Source: Pseudolabrys sp. (GTDB taxonomy: Bacteria > Pseudomonadota > Alphaproteobacteria > Rhizobiales > Xanthobacteraceae). From it: a stretch of DNA of 64,000 nucleotides. The stretch spans positions 36,920 through 100,919 of the forward strand of contig JALHNV010000002.1 of NCBI GenBank assembly GCA_022843325.1, in the 5' to 3' direction. Every line of letters begins with the position of its first letter. The first letter of the stretch is position 1. Under the pieces are notes generated by a model. The model saw only the letters and a list, made by a program, of their open reading frames with translations. It was not told the origin of the DNA and searched no databases. The position numbers were made by a program, and so were the translations under genes. Positions 10,499-20,055 of the stretch are shown one piece after another.

Positions 10499-11641
10499 TC
10501 AATCGGCATTGTTGAACGTCACCTCGCCCGGGCCGGCGCTGGCGTGGCTCACCTTCAACTCCGGTGCCAGCGGGATCTGACGGCGCCGCTTGTCGGCGAT
10601 TTCCTCGGCAACTTTCTGCATGAAGATAAATCGCTCGGGCGTGGTCGGGTGGGTGCTGCCGAGCCGGATGCTGGCCGGGCTTTCCAGCGCCAGCGCCCGC
10701 CACACATTCTCGGCGCCGGCGATGTCGTAGCCGGCGCGCGCGGCATAATAGGCGCCGACATAGTCGGCCTCCCGTTCGAAGCCGAGGCTGAAGGCCATCA
10801 GCCCGGTGCGTTGCAGATGCCGGGTGAAGGTGCCGCCGGTATTGATAGAGCCCAGCATCAGCCCGCCATCGGCCACGGCGCCGACCGCGGTGCCGACCAG
10901 CATGTTCTGCATCTTCTTCCGGTAGTGGCCCATGGTGACATGCGCCAGTTCATGGCCGATGACGACGGCGAGGTCCGCGTCGGCCGGCGTCAGGCGGAGC
11001 ATGCCGGAGTGGATGACGATGCGCCGGAAATCGGTGAAGGCATTGGGCGTGGGGTTGATTTCGAGCTGGAATGGGATGGCGCAGCCGATCACCGGCCGGA
11101 TCGTGCGGGTCAGAAACTGACGGTCGCGCCAGAATCTGACCTCGATCGGCGCCACGCCGTTCGTCTTCAGCCAGTCGGCGATCCAGCCGCGCGGCCGCGC
11201 CACCGGCATGAGTTCGCCGTTGAAGGCCACCAGCTCGTCGCCGACAGCGATGCCGGCCTCGGCGGCCGGCGACCCCTCGACAACTGAAATCACCGTTGGC
11301 CGCGCCCAGCTCAGGTCGAGCGCTTCGGACGAGAACGACCGCATGCGCTGCGGCAGGCTTTGCGGTGACACCGCCAGCAGGCCAATCTGGGCCGCGACGG
11401 CTTCGCCGCAGTCATCGCGATTGGCGGTGCGGATGCGGAAGGCGACGCGATCGACGCGGTGAAGTTGCGCGTAATAATCGCGAAGTTGCGCGATTTCCTG
11501 GCGCCGCTTTTCGACGGCGACGTCTTCGGGTGACAGCGACGGCAGGCTGCTGTCGGGCCCCGCGCAGCCCGTCAATGCCAACGCCATCACGCTCGACAAG
11601 AAACGCGAACGCACGCCACCCCCCCCCACCGGGGTCAGCAT
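10499..11641 (-). CDS. M48 family metallopeptidase with PDZ domain, lipoprotein (start ambiguous: ATG 11641 or GTG 11614)
   Basis: VIGHELAHVTMGHYRKK; PDZ-like SVVEGSPAAEAGIAVGDELVAFNG; lipobox MALALTGCAG. Confidence 0.88.
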   Translation of the reverse strand: MLTPVGGGGVRSRFLSSVMALALTGCAGPDSSLPSLSPEDVAVEKRRQEIAQLRDYYAQLHRVDRVAFRIRTANRDDCGEAVAAQIGLLAVSPQSLPQRMRSFSSEALDLSWARPTVISVVEGSPAAEAGIAVGDELVAFNGELMPVARPRGWIADWLKTNGVAPIEVRFWRDRQFLTRTIRPVIGCAIPFQLEINPTPNAFTDFRRIVIHSGMLRLTPADADLAVVIGHELAHVTMGHYRKKMQNMLVGTAVGAVADGGLMLGSINTGGTFTRHLQRTGLMAFSLGFEREADYVGAYYAARAGYDIAGAENVWRALALESPASIRLGSTHPTTPERFIFMQKVAEEIADKRRRQIPLAPELKVSHASAGPGEVTFNNAD

Positions 11642-11725
11642 GCGTCAGCTCCATTCCACGATCAAGCCAAGGTTGCGTCAGGCATCGATACAACCTCTGC
11701 GGACCCGGCGCTGCCGGACGCGCAA

Positions 11726-12202
11726 CTACATGGAAACTTTGCGATTTTCGCCCAATTCAGGCCGGCTTCCGGTGGCGGCGGCGGTCAGCATCTTGATCAT
11801 GGCCACGACCTTGCCCGGACCATCCCAATACTCCGCCTCGATCGGCGTCACTTTGAGAACGCGGATGTTCGGATTGTCGGGCGTATCCCACCAGGCCTTG
11901 GCGGTGGGCTCCCACAATTCCTTGATCTTGGCGCGGTCGTTGGACACGACGGCATTGCCGGACAGCGACACGTAGTTGTGCGCGTCACTGTCGGAGAAGG
12001 ACAGATTGAGCTTGGGGTACTTCGCTATCTCGTCATCGGCGTGATGACGGACGTCGGCGAGGAAATAGATCGCGTTCTGCTCGCGGCGCGTGCGTGCATC
12101 CATGGGACGGGAATGCAGATTGGTGCCGTCCCACGTCGTCAGCATGCAGATGGGAATTTTCTTCATCAGGTCCCAGACCCGATCGGTGTCCTTGTCCGCC
12201 AT
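11726..12202 (-). CDS. Pyridoxamine 5'-phosphate oxidase-like / general stress protein 26 family
   Basis: MADKDTDRVWDLMKKIPICMLTTWDGTNLHSRPMDAR...YFLADVRHHADDEIAKYPKLNLSFSD. Confidence 0.85.
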   Translation of the reverse strand: MADKDTDRVWDLMKKIPICMLTTWDGTNLHSRPMDARTRREQNAIYFLADVRHHADDEIAKYPKLNLSFSDSDAHNYVSLSGNAVVSNDRAKIKELWEPTAKAWWDTPDNPNIRVLKVTPIEAEYWDGPGKVVAMIKMLTAAATGSRPELGENRKVSM

Positions 12203-12307
12203 GGAACGCCTCACGTTTTGTGTGCCGGATTGCCGGCGACAACGTGAGGTGGGAGCTAATGTTCCGGCACGGAGACGTGACAGCGAGTTCCGCTTCAGCG
12301 CACCGAC

Positions 12308-13087
12308 TTAAAGCTGCCGGTCGACCAGCGCCTTTTTCAGCGTGGCGATTTCCTTGGCCGGGTTAAGACCCTTCGGACAGGCCTTGGAGCAGTTCATGAT
12401 GGTGTGGCAGCGATAGAGACGGAACGGATCCTCGAGATTGTCGAGGCGTTCGCCGGTCGCTTCGTCGCGCGAGTCCTGAACCCAGCGGTTGGCCTGCAGC
12501 AGGGCAGCCGGACCGAGGTAACGGTCCGAGTTCCACCAGTAGCTCGGGCACGAGGTCGAGCAGCAGGCGCACAGGATGCACTCGTACATGCCGTCGAGCT
12601 TGGCGCGGTCGGTGTGGCTCTGCTTCCACTCCTTCTCGGGCGTCGCGGTGGTGGTGTGCAGCCACGGCTCAATCGAGGCGTACTGCGCGTAGAAATTCTT
12701 CAGGTCCGGCACCAGGTCCTTCACCACCGGCTGATGCGGCAGCGGATAGATCTTCACCGGGTCCTTGTTGTCGTCGATCGCCTTGGTGCAAGCCAGCGTG
12801 TTGGTGCCGTCGATGTTCATGGCGCAGGAGCCGCACACGCCCTCGCGGCAGGAGCGGCGGAAGGCCAGCGTCGGATCGATGTTGTTCTTGATCCAGATCA
12901 GCGCGTCGAGAACCATCGGGCCGCAGTCGTCGCGATCGACGTAATAGGTGTCGATGCTCGGGTTGGCGTTGCCGTCGGGATTCCAGCGATAGACCTTGAA
13001 TTCGGTCAGGTGCGTGGACTTCGGCGCCCGCGGCCAGGTCTTGCCCTCGGTGACTTTGGAATTCTTCGGCAGCGTGAGTTCGACCAT
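12308..13087 (-). CDS. sdhB: Succinate dehydrogenase iron-sulfur subunit
   Basis: [22 protein letters not shown] ([2Fe-2S]) plus [17 protein letters not shown] and [17 protein letters not shown]. Confidence 0.96.
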   Translation of the reverse strand: MVELTLPKNSKVTEGKTWPRAPKSTHLTEFKVYRWNPDGNANPSIDTYYVDRDDCGPMVLDALIWIKNNIDPTLAFRRSCREGVCGSCAMNIDGTNTLACTKAIDDNKDPVKIYPLPHQPVVKDLVPDLKNFYAQYASIEPWLHTTTATPEKEWKQSHTDRAKLDGMYECILCACCSTSCPSYWWNSDRYLGPAALLQANRWVQDSRDEATGERLDNLEDPFRLYRCHTIMNCSKACPKGLNPAKEIATLKKALVDRQL

Positions 13088-13109
13088 GTCGATGATCCTG
13101 GTTTCTTTT

Positions 13110-13208
13110 CCCGGGTGCATTGCATCGCGAAAGCGATGCGGCGCAGACCCGGGATCGTTACGGCCCCCGATTGGCGGTGCATCACTGCGTGCTGCACCGC
13201 GTCCGGGG
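13110..13208. repeat. Palindromic intergenic repeat, family C copy 1 (between sdhA and sdhB)
   Basis: cccgggtgcattgcatcgcgaaagcgatgcggcgcagacccggg ... gcgtccgggg; nested hairpin gcatcgc-gaaa-gcgatgc. Confidence 0.75.
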
Positions 13209-13215
13209 AAAGCAG

Positions 13216-15048
13216 CTAATAAACGCGCGCCTTCGGTTCGATGTAGGCGATCTCGTTGGTCAGCGTGTAATTGTGCACCGGCCGGTAATCGAGCGTCACG
13301 CCGCCGCTGTCGTCCATCCACGCCAGCGTGTGCTTCATCCAGTTATTGTCGTCGCGATCCGGATAGTCCTCGCGGGCGTGGCCGCCGCGGCTCTCGGTGC
13401 GGTTGCGCGCCGAGTCCATGGTGACGACGGCCTGGCCGATGAGATTGTCGAGCTCCATCGTCTCGATCAGGTCGGAATTCCAGATCAGCGACCGGTCCGT
13501 CACGCGCAGGTCGGGCATGCCGGCATAGACGTCGTGAATGAGCTTGTGGCCTTCGTCGAGCACTTCGCCGGTGCGGAACACCGCGCAGTTGTTCTGCATC
13601 ACGCGCTGCATCTTGAGGCGCAGCTCGGCGGTCGGCGTGCCACCGGAGGCGTGGCGGAATTTGTCCAGCCGCGCCAGCGCCAGATCGGCGGAATCCTTCG
13701 GCAACTCGGGCTGCTTTTCGCCGGGGGTGAGAATTTCGGCACAGCGCAACGCCGCTGCGCGGCCAAACACCACCAGGTCGATCAGCGAGTTGGAGCCGAG
13801 GCGGTTGGCGCCGTGCACCGAGACGCAGCCGGCTTCACCGAGCGCCATCAGGCCGGGGACGACGGTGTCCGGATCGCCGTTCTTCAGGGTGACCGCTTCG
13901 CCATGATAGTTCGTGGCGATCCCGCCCATGTTGTAGTGCACGGTCGGCAGCACCGGGATCGGCTCGCGGGTGACATCGACGCCGGCGAAGATGCGCGCGG
14001 TCTCGCTGATGCCGGGCAGGCGCTCGGCCAGCACCTTGGGATCGAGATGATCGAGGTGCAGGAAGATGTGGTCCTTGTCCTTGCCAACGCCGCGGCCTTC
14101 GCGGATTTCCATGGTCATCGAACGCGACACCACGTCGCGCGAGGCTAGGTCCTTGGCCGACGGCGCGTAACGCTCCATGAAGCGCTCGCCTTCGGAGTTG
14201 GTCAGGTAGCCGCCTTCGCCGCGCGAACCTTCGGTGATCAGGCAGCCGGCCGGATAGATGCCGGTCGGATGGAATTGCACGAACTCCATGTCCTGCAGCG
14301 GCAGGCCGGCGCGCAACACCATGCCGCCGCCGTCGCCGGTGCAGATATGCGCCGAGGTGCAGGAGAAATAGGCGCGGCCATAACCGCCGGTCGCCAGGAT
14401 GGTCATGTTGCCGGCGAAGCGGTGCAGCGTGCCGTCGTCCATGTTCAGGGCGATCACGCCGCGGCAGCGGCCGGCATCGTCCATGATCAGGTCGATGGCG
14501 AAGTATTCGATGAAGAACTCGGCGTTATGCTTCAGCGCCTGGCCGTACATGGTGTGCAGCATGGCGTGACCGGTGCGGTCGGCGGCGGCGCAGGTGCGCT
14601 GCGCGGTACCCTTGCCGTAATGCGTGGTCATGCCACCGAACGGGCGCTGGTAGATGCGGCCGTCTTCCTCGCGACGCGAGAATGGCAGGCCCCAGTGCTC
14701 CAGTTCGTAGACGGCGGCCGGCGCGTTGCGGCACAGGTATTCGATCGAGTCCTGGTCGCCGAGCCAGTCGGCGCCCTTGACGGTGTCGTACATGTGCCAG
14801 CGCCAGTCGTCCTCGCTCATGTTGCCGAGCGCGGCGGCGATGCCGCCCTGCGCCGCGACGGTGTGGGAGCGGGTCGGGAACACCTTGGTGATGCATGCGG
14901 TACGCAGCCCCGCTTCCGAGCAGCCGACCACCGCGCGCAGGCCCGAGCCGCCGGCGCCGACCACCACCACGTCATAGGTGTGGTCCTCGATCGGATAGGC
15001 CCTGCCGTTGACCGCCGGGCCGCCGTTGAACTTACCATTGCTTGCCAT
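13216..15048 (-). CDS. sdhA: Succinate dehydrogenase flavoprotein subunit
   Basis: [18 protein letters not shown] (covalent FAD His region); [19 protein letters not shown]; 610 aa. Confidence 0.97.
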   Translation of the reverse strand: MASNGKFNGGPAVNGRAYPIEDHTYDVVVVGAGGSGLRAVVGCSEAGLRTACITKVFPTRSHTVAAQGGIAAALGNMSEDDWRWHMYDTVKGADWLGDQDSIEYLCRNAPAAVYELEHWGLPFSRREEDGRIYQRPFGGMTTHYGKGTAQRTCAAADRTGHAMLHTMYGQALKHNAEFFIEYFAIDLIMDDAGRCRGVIALNMDDGTLHRFAGNMTILATGGYGRAYFSCTSAHICTGDGGGMVLRAGLPLQDMEFVQFHPTGIYPAGCLITEGSRGEGGYLTNSEGERFMERYAPSAKDLASRDVVSRSMTMEIREGRGVGKDKDHIFLHLDHLDPKVLAERLPGISETARIFAGVDVTREPIPVLPTVHYNMGGIATNYHGEAVTLKNGDPDTVVPGLMALGEAGCVSVHGANRLGSNSLIDLVVFGRAAALRCAEILTPGEKQPELPKDSADLALARLDKFRHASGGTPTAELRLKMQRVMQNNCAVFRTGEVLDEGHKLIHDVYAGMPDLRVTDRSLIWNSDLIETMELDNLIGQAVVTMDSARNRTESRGGHAREDYPDRDDNNWMKHTLAWMDDSGGVTLDYRPVHNYTLTNEIAYIEPKARVY

Positions 15049-15051
15049 GAC

Positions 15052-15441
15052 TCAGACCCCGAACGACAGCTTGAGAATGGCGAAGGCGGACGCAAGGCCG
15101 ACGACAGACACGAAGAACGTATTCGACATCAGCGCGAGGAATTTCCATTTATCCTCGTGCACGTAGTCGAGGATGATTTCCTGCATGCCGAGCCACATGT
15201 GATACGCGGTGTTGATGATAAACAGCAGCATCAGGATCGCGATCAGCGGCGATCCGAGGATCTGCACGGCCGCTGCATGACTGCGGCCCAGCAATGAAAT
15301 GACGATGACGATCAGCGCCACCGTGAGCAGCACGCCCGCCACCGACGTGACGCGCTGATGCCAGAAATGGCCGGTGCCGGAGCGGGCGGCGCCGAGGCCG
15401 CGGACGCGGCGCAGCGGCGTGCGGAACATCGGTTCGGTCAT
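15052..15441 (-). CDS. sdhD: Succinate dehydrogenase hydrophobic membrane anchor
   Basis: Three TM segments; RVTSVAGVLLTVALIVIV...AYHMWLGMQEIILDYVHEDKWK; adjacent to sdhA. Confidence 0.93.
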   Translation of the reverse strand: MTEPMFRTPLRRVRGLGAARSGTGHFWHQRVTSVAGVLLTVALIVIVISLLGRSHAAAVQILGSPLIAILMLLFIINTAYHMWLGMQEIILDYVHEDKWKFLALMSNTFFVSVVGLASAFAILKLSFGV

Positions 15442-15866
15442 CGCGGGCCTCCCATGGCCAGATAGCCGACGACCCAGAGCGCCACCGTGAGCCCGATCGA
15501 CCCGACCAGCGTCGCGACCGTCATCCATTCGCGGTCGGCCGGATCGAAGCCGTGGAGCGTGTCCCAAACGAGATGGCGGATACCGCCGAGCATGTGATGG
15601 AGCAACGCCCAGGTGTAGCCGAACAGGATCAGCTGCCCGATCAGGCTGCCCATGAACCATTCGACATTGGCGTAGGCATTGGGGCCGGAGGCCGCCGCGA
15701 TCAGCCACCAGGCCAGCAGCAGCATGCCGAAATAGAGCGCCGAGCCCGTGATGCGGTGGACGATGGACATCACCATCGTCAGCATTGGGCGATAAATTTG
15801 CAGGTGGGGGGAGATGGGGCGGGGGCGCCTGGCGCCCGAACTCGTTCTCGCCTCGTAGTCGGCCAT
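15438..15866 (-). CDS. sdhC: Succinate dehydrogenase cytochrome b556 subunit
   Basis: RPISPHLQIYRPMLTMVMSIVHRITGSALYFG; LLHHMLGGIRHLVWDT; overlaps sdhD by 4 nt. Confidence 0.95.
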   Translation of the reverse strand: MADYEARTSSGARRPRPISPHLQIYRPMLTMVMSIVHRITGSALYFGMLLLAWWLIAAASGPNAYANVEWFMGSLIGQLILFGYTWALLHHMLGGIRHLVWDTLHGFDPADREWMTVATLVGSIGLTVALWVVGYLAMGGPR

Positions 15867-16083
15867 CGTCGTTTCTCCCTGCGTCGCCGTAACCCTGTCG
15901 GCAGCGCGGCCGGTTGGTAGCCAAACTCCGCAGATACCGCAACGCACCCGGGGCGCGAGGAACTGCGAAATTCAAACTTTGCCAATTCTAACTTCTTGGA
16001 TTACGAACAAAGCCGTATAGAACTGCTTATGCAATATGTGTTTTGCGTAGTCAGCCTTCGTCAAATAAGAAGGTTCCCGTTTT

Positions 16084-16971
16084 ATGCGTTATGACCTGAC
16101 CGATCTCAATCTGTTTCGCCATATCGTAGAAGCGGGCAGCATCACCCACGGCGCGGCCCGGTCGAACCTGGCGCTGGCCGCGGCCTCGACCCGCATTCGC
16201 AAGATGGAACTCTCGTTCGGCACCGAGCTGCTGGTGCGGGGCCGTCAGGGCGTGGTCCCTACCCAGGCCGGCCGGACCCTGCTGGCCCATGCCCGCTCGA
16301 TCCTGGCGCAGAGCGAGCGCCTGCAGGAGGACCTGACCCCCTATGCGCGCGGATTGGCCGGGCAGGTGCGGGTGCTGTCCAACACCAATGCGCTGACCGA
16401 GTTCCTGCCCGAGACGCTGAGTTCGTTCCTGATGGCCTTCCCCGACATCAGCGTCGATCTGGAGGAGCGGCTGTCGGACGAAATCGTCGGACTGATCGCT
16501 GAAGGCACCGGCGACATCGGCATCGTCGCCGGCACCGTCGACAATGGCGGCTTGCACACGTTTCCGTTCCGCAGCGACCGCTTCGTGCTGGTGGTGGCGA
16601 AGGGCCATCCGCTGGCCAGCCGGCCGCGCATCGGCTTTGCCGAGGTGCTGGACTACGACATGGTCGGGCTCGACCGCGCCAGCGCGATCCAGCGCTTTCT
16701 CGCCGACAAGGCCAACCGGATCGGCCGGCCGCTGCGGCTTCGCGTGCAGCTGCGCTCGTTCGATGCGATCTGCCGGCTGGTCGAGTGCAATGTCGGCGTG
16801 GGGATAGTGCCCGAGACCACGGTGAGCCGCGCCGCGCGCAACATGGCGATCAGCGCCATCCGCCTCACCGACTCGTGGGCGCCCCGCGAGCTGACCATCT
16901 GCGTCCGCGATCTGGAGGCGCTGCCGCCCTATGCACGGCAGCTGGTGGATCATCTGCGCGCGAGCGCGTAG
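16084..16971 (+). CDS. LysR family transcriptional regulator
   Basis: LNLFRHIVEAGSITHGAARSNLALAAASTRIRKMELSFGTELLVRGRQGVVPTQAG HTH; 295 aa. Confidence 0.95.
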   Translation: MRYDLTDLNLFRHIVEAGSITHGAARSNLALAAASTRIRKMELSFGTELLVRGRQGVVPTQAGRTLLAHARSILAQSERLQEDLTPYARGLAGQVRVLSNTNALTEFLPETLSSFLMAFPDISVDLEERLSDEIVGLIAEGTGDIGIVAGTVDNGGLHTFPFRSDRFVLVVAKGHPLASRPRIGFAEVLDYDMVGLDRASAIQRFLADKANRIGRPLRLRVQLRSFDAICRLVECNVGVGIVPETTVSRAARNMAISAIRLTDSWAPRELTICVRDLEALPPYARQLVDHLRASA

Positions 16972-16980
16972 CAACACCTT

Positions 16981-17080
16981 CCGCTCATTCCCGCGCAAGC
17001 GGGAATCCAGTTCTGTCCTAAATTTGGGGGCTGTACTTGCGGCAAATCCTAGACCCCCGCTTCCGCGGGGGTGAGCGGAG
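16981..17080. repeat. Palindromic intergenic repeat, family A copy 2
   Basis: ccgctcattcccgcgcaagcgggaatccag ... cccccgcttccgcgggggtgagcggag. Confidence 0.8.
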
Positions 17081-17107
17081 CCAAGAATGGGCTCTCCGGC
17101 GCAGCAC

Positions 17108-18172
17108 CTACTTCGGCATCAGCACCCAGTAATCCAGCTCAAGGATCACCGCCGGGTCGTAGTCGCTGCCCGTCTTATAGGGGAAGTCCGTGCACGGCTT
17201 GTCCTTGGTGGCGACGGTGCGCAGGCGCAGCGCACCGACATCGCTGCGGCCGTGCAGAGTGGCGGCTTCGAGCACCTCGCTCCAGGCGAACACCGTGAGC
17301 CCGGCAAACAGCGGCGACACGTGACGCCCGCCATTGATGGCGGCGATGTGGAAGGCGTTGCCAAGGCCGTTGAACGACAGCGCCCGCGCCAGCGAGATCG
17401 GGTGCCCGCCATAGATCAGCCGCTTGCCGAACCGGCTTTTGCTTTCGGTGAAGTGGTCGAAGTGGATGCGCGCGGTGTTCTGGTAAAGCCGCGTCGCAAT
17501 CATGTGCTCGGCGTCTTCCACCGTAATGCCGGCGACATGGTCGATCTTCTCGCCGACGCTGTAGTCGCCGAAGCGATGCGGGCTGCCGGCCAGCACATCG
17601 TCGTAAGCCCCGTTGTTGACGATCGGGCAGCCGTCGCCGAGCAGATCGACTTCCACGGCTTCGGGCAGTTCGGGCACAACCTCGTCCGGCGCCGGCGCGC
17701 TCTCGTCGCGCTTGCGCACCATCACCCAACGCACAAACTCCAGCACCGCGGTACCGCTCTCGTCGAAGCCGCGCGAGCGCACATAAACGATGCCGGTCTT
17801 CTTGTTTGAATTCTCTTTCAGCCCGATCACTTCCGACGTCGCGCTCAGCGTCGCGCCCGGATAGACCGGCTTGAGGAAGCGGCAGTCGGCGTAGCCGAGA
17901 TTGGCGACGGCGTTGAGCGAGATGTCCGGCACGGTTTTGCCGAACACGATATGAAACACGAGAAGGTCATCGACCGGCGCCTGGCGGTAGCCGATTGCCT
18001 GCGCAAAATTGTCCGATGATTGCACGGCAAAGCGCGATCCGAACAGCCCGTTGTACAGCGCGACGTCGCCGGTGGTGACGGTGCGCGGGGTCGCGTGGCG
18101 GATCTGCTGACCGAGGCGGAAATCCTCGAAGAAATTATTGGTCGTCGTCTTGGCGTTTGACGGCTCGCTCAC
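17108..18172 (-). CDS. MaoC-like double-hotdog dehydratase, probable mesaconyl-CoA (2-methylfumaryl-CoA) hydratase-like
   Basis: Two MaoC-like halves (FEDFRLGQQIRHATPRTVTTGDVALYNGLFGSRFAVQ; FGDYSVGEKIDHVAGITVEDAEHMIATRLYQNTARIHFD). Confidence 0.7.
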   Translation of the reverse strand: MSEPSNAKTTTNNFFEDFRLGQQIRHATPRTVTTGDVALYNGLFGSRFAVQSSDNFAQAIGYRQAPVDDLLVFHIVFGKTVPDISLNAVANLGYADCRFLKPVYPGATLSATSEVIGLKENSNKKTGIVYVRSRGFDESGTAVLEFVRWVMVRKRDESAPAPDEVVPELPEAVEVDLLGDGCPIVNNGAYDDVLAGSPHRFGDYSVGEKIDHVAGITVEDAEHMIATRLYQNTARIHFDHFTESKSRFGKRLIYGGHPISLARALSFNGLGNAFHIAAINGGRHVSPLFAGLTVFAWSEVLEAATLHGRSDVGALRLRTVATKDKPCTDFPYKTGSDYDPAVILELDYWVLMPK

Positions 18173-18321
18173 GCTTGTACTCCTTCGGCAAGGCGCTCCG
18201 GCGCCGCATTCTCACAAACCCGTGAGACAAATGCCAGCGCCGGTCAACGGGAAACTGAACATGACGTGTTTGCGACAAGTGCTACCGATCGATGCGTCGA
18301 TAAACCTCGGGAGGATATACG

Positions 18322-18534
18322 ATGACGAAGAGTGTTCTGTTTTCCGCGCTGATCGCCGCCGGAGTCGCTGTTGCGCCGGCCGTTATTGCTCAAGACGCCA
18401 TGAAGAAGGACAGCATGGCAAAGGACTCGATGAAGAAGGACACGATGAGCAAGGATTCGATGTCGAAGGACTCGATGTCCAAAGGCGACGCCAAGAAGAA
18501 GGACGGCATGGCCAAGGACAACATGAAGAAATAG
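18322..18534 (+). CDS. Pentapeptide MXKDX repeat protein, secreted
   Basis: Signal peptide then QDAMKKDSMAKDSMKKDTMSKDSMSKDSMSKGDAKKKDGMAKDNMKK. Confidence 0.85.
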   Translation: MTKSVLFSALIAAGVAVAPAVIAQDAMKKDSMAKDSMKKDTMSKDSMSKDSMSKGDAKKKDGMAKDNMKK

Positions 18535-18645
18535 CCGGTTCGCGTTGCGGCCGGACCTGCATCCGTGGGCCCGGCCGCACCGTATAGTGGGTATGCGGCG
18601 CGCCGGACCGGCGCGGCCGTCCCTCGATAGCAAAGGCGTGTTGCC

Positions 18646-19275
18646 ATGACCGCCGAAACCGCCGCCGACACCGTCGCCGAACGGCCGTCGCACCCCGTCA
18701 TTCACCCCGGCTGGCTGCGCCTCTGCCACTGGATCAATGCTGTGGCGATGCTGGTGATGATCGCCTCCGGCTGGCAGATCTATAACGCCGCGCCGCTGTT
18801 CGGCTTCACGTTTCCCGGCAGCGTCACGCTGGGCGGCTGGCTGGCCGGCGGCCTGCTCTGGCATTTCGCCGCGATGTGGGTGCTGGCGATCAACGGGCTG
18901 GTCTATCTGGCGCTTGGCTTCGCCACCGGCCGTTTCCAAGCCAGGCTGTGGCCGATCGCGCCCGCGGCCGTGTTTTCTGACGTCAAAGCCGCGCTGACTT
19001 TCCGGCTCAATCACGCCGACCTGTCGCGCTACAACGCCGTGCAGAAGCTGCTGTACACCGGCGTCATCATCAGCGGTATCGTGATCGTGCTATCGGGACT
19101 GGCGATGTGGAAGCCGGTGCAGCTTCAGGAACTGACCGCGGTGTTCGGCGGCTATGAGTGGGTGCGCTACGTGCACTTCTTTGCGATGGCAGCCATCGTC
19201 GGCTTTCTGGTCGTGCACGTGACGTTGGCGCTGCTGGTGCCGAAGAGCCTGCGCGCCATGGTCACGGGGAGATAG
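18646..19275 (+). CDS. Cytochrome b561-like membrane protein (cytochrome b/b6 domain)
   Basis: HPGWLRLCHWINAVAMLVMIASGWQIYN...YTGVIISGIVIVLSGLAMWKP...HFFAMAAIVGFLVVHVTLALL. Confidence 0.88.
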   Translation: MTAETAADTVAERPSHPVIHPGWLRLCHWINAVAMLVMIASGWQIYNAAPLFGFTFPGSVTLGGWLAGGLLWHFAAMWVLAINGLVYLALGFATGRFQARLWPIAPAAVFSDVKAALTFRLNHADLSRYNAVQKLLYTGVIISGIVIVLSGLAMWKPVQLQELTAVFGGYEWVRYVHFFAMAAIVGFLVVHVTLALLVPKSLRAMVTGR

Positions 19276-19278
19276 CCA

Positions 19279-20055
19279 ATGCGTCGCCTGCGCAACCTGA
19301 TTCCCGGCGTCGATTCCGACCTGTTGATGCGGGACGCGGCCAGGGCGATGCCCGATCCGGCGCGGCGCGGTTTTCTGCGCGGTGCGGCCAGTCTCGGCGC
19401 GCTGACATTTCTCACCGGCTGCGACATTATCGATGGCAATTCCGCCGAGGCCGTGCTGCGCAAGATTTCCGAATTCAACGACGGCGCCCAGGCGCTGCTG
19501 TTCCGGCGCGGCGCGCTGGCGCCGGAATATCCGGCGAGCGCCGTCACCCGGCCGTTTCCGTTCAACGCCTATTACGCTCTGAGCGAAGCGCCGGTGCTCG
19601 ATGGCAGCCTGTACCGGTTCGAAGTCGGTGGGCTGGTCGACAACAAGAAGCCGTGGACCCTCGATGAACTGCATGCGCTGCCGCAGGTGTCGCAGATCAC
19701 GCGGCTGATCTGCGTCGAGGGCTGGAGCGCGATCGGCTCGTGGCAGGGGGCACGGCTGTCGGACTTCCTCGCCCGCGTCGGCGCCGATACCCGCGCCAAA
19801 TACGTCTGGTTCAGATGCGCCGAGGGCTACAGCAACACCATCGACATGGCGACCGCGCTGCATCCGCAGACCCAGATGGCGTTTCGGTTCGACAACGAAA
19901 TCCTGCCGCGCGCCTATGGCTTCCCGATGAAAATCCGCATGCCGACCAAGCTCGGCTTCAAGAACCCGAAATACGTGGTGGCGATGGAAGTCACCAACAC
20001 CGACAAAGGCGGCTACTGGGAGGACCAGGGCTACAACTGGTTCAGCGGATTATGA
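19279..20055 (+). CDS. Molybdopterin-dependent oxidoreductase, sulfite oxidase fold (membrane cytochrome b partner upstream)
   Basis: RRGFLRGAASLGALTFLTGC; LICVEGWSAIGSWQGARLSDFLARVG; IRMPTKLGFKNPKYVVAMEVTN. Confidence 0.9.
   Translation: MRRLRNLIPGVDSDLLMRDAARAMPDPARRGFLRGAASLGALTFLTGCDIIDGNSAEAVLRKISEFNDGAQALLFRRGALAPEYPASAVTRPFPFNAYYALSEAPVLDGSLYRFEVGGLVDNKKPWTLDELHALPQVSQITRLICVEGWSAIGSWQGARLSDFLARVGADTRAKYVWFRCAEGYSNTIDMATALHPQTQMAFRFDNEILPRAYGFPMKIRMPTKLGFKNPKYVVAMEVTNTDKGGYWEDQGYNWFSGL

Noticed and set aside
18322-18534. MXKDX coding DNA as a tandem repeat artefact
   Set aside because: It encodes a signal peptide and in-frame pentapeptides of a described protein family, so I kept it as a CDS.
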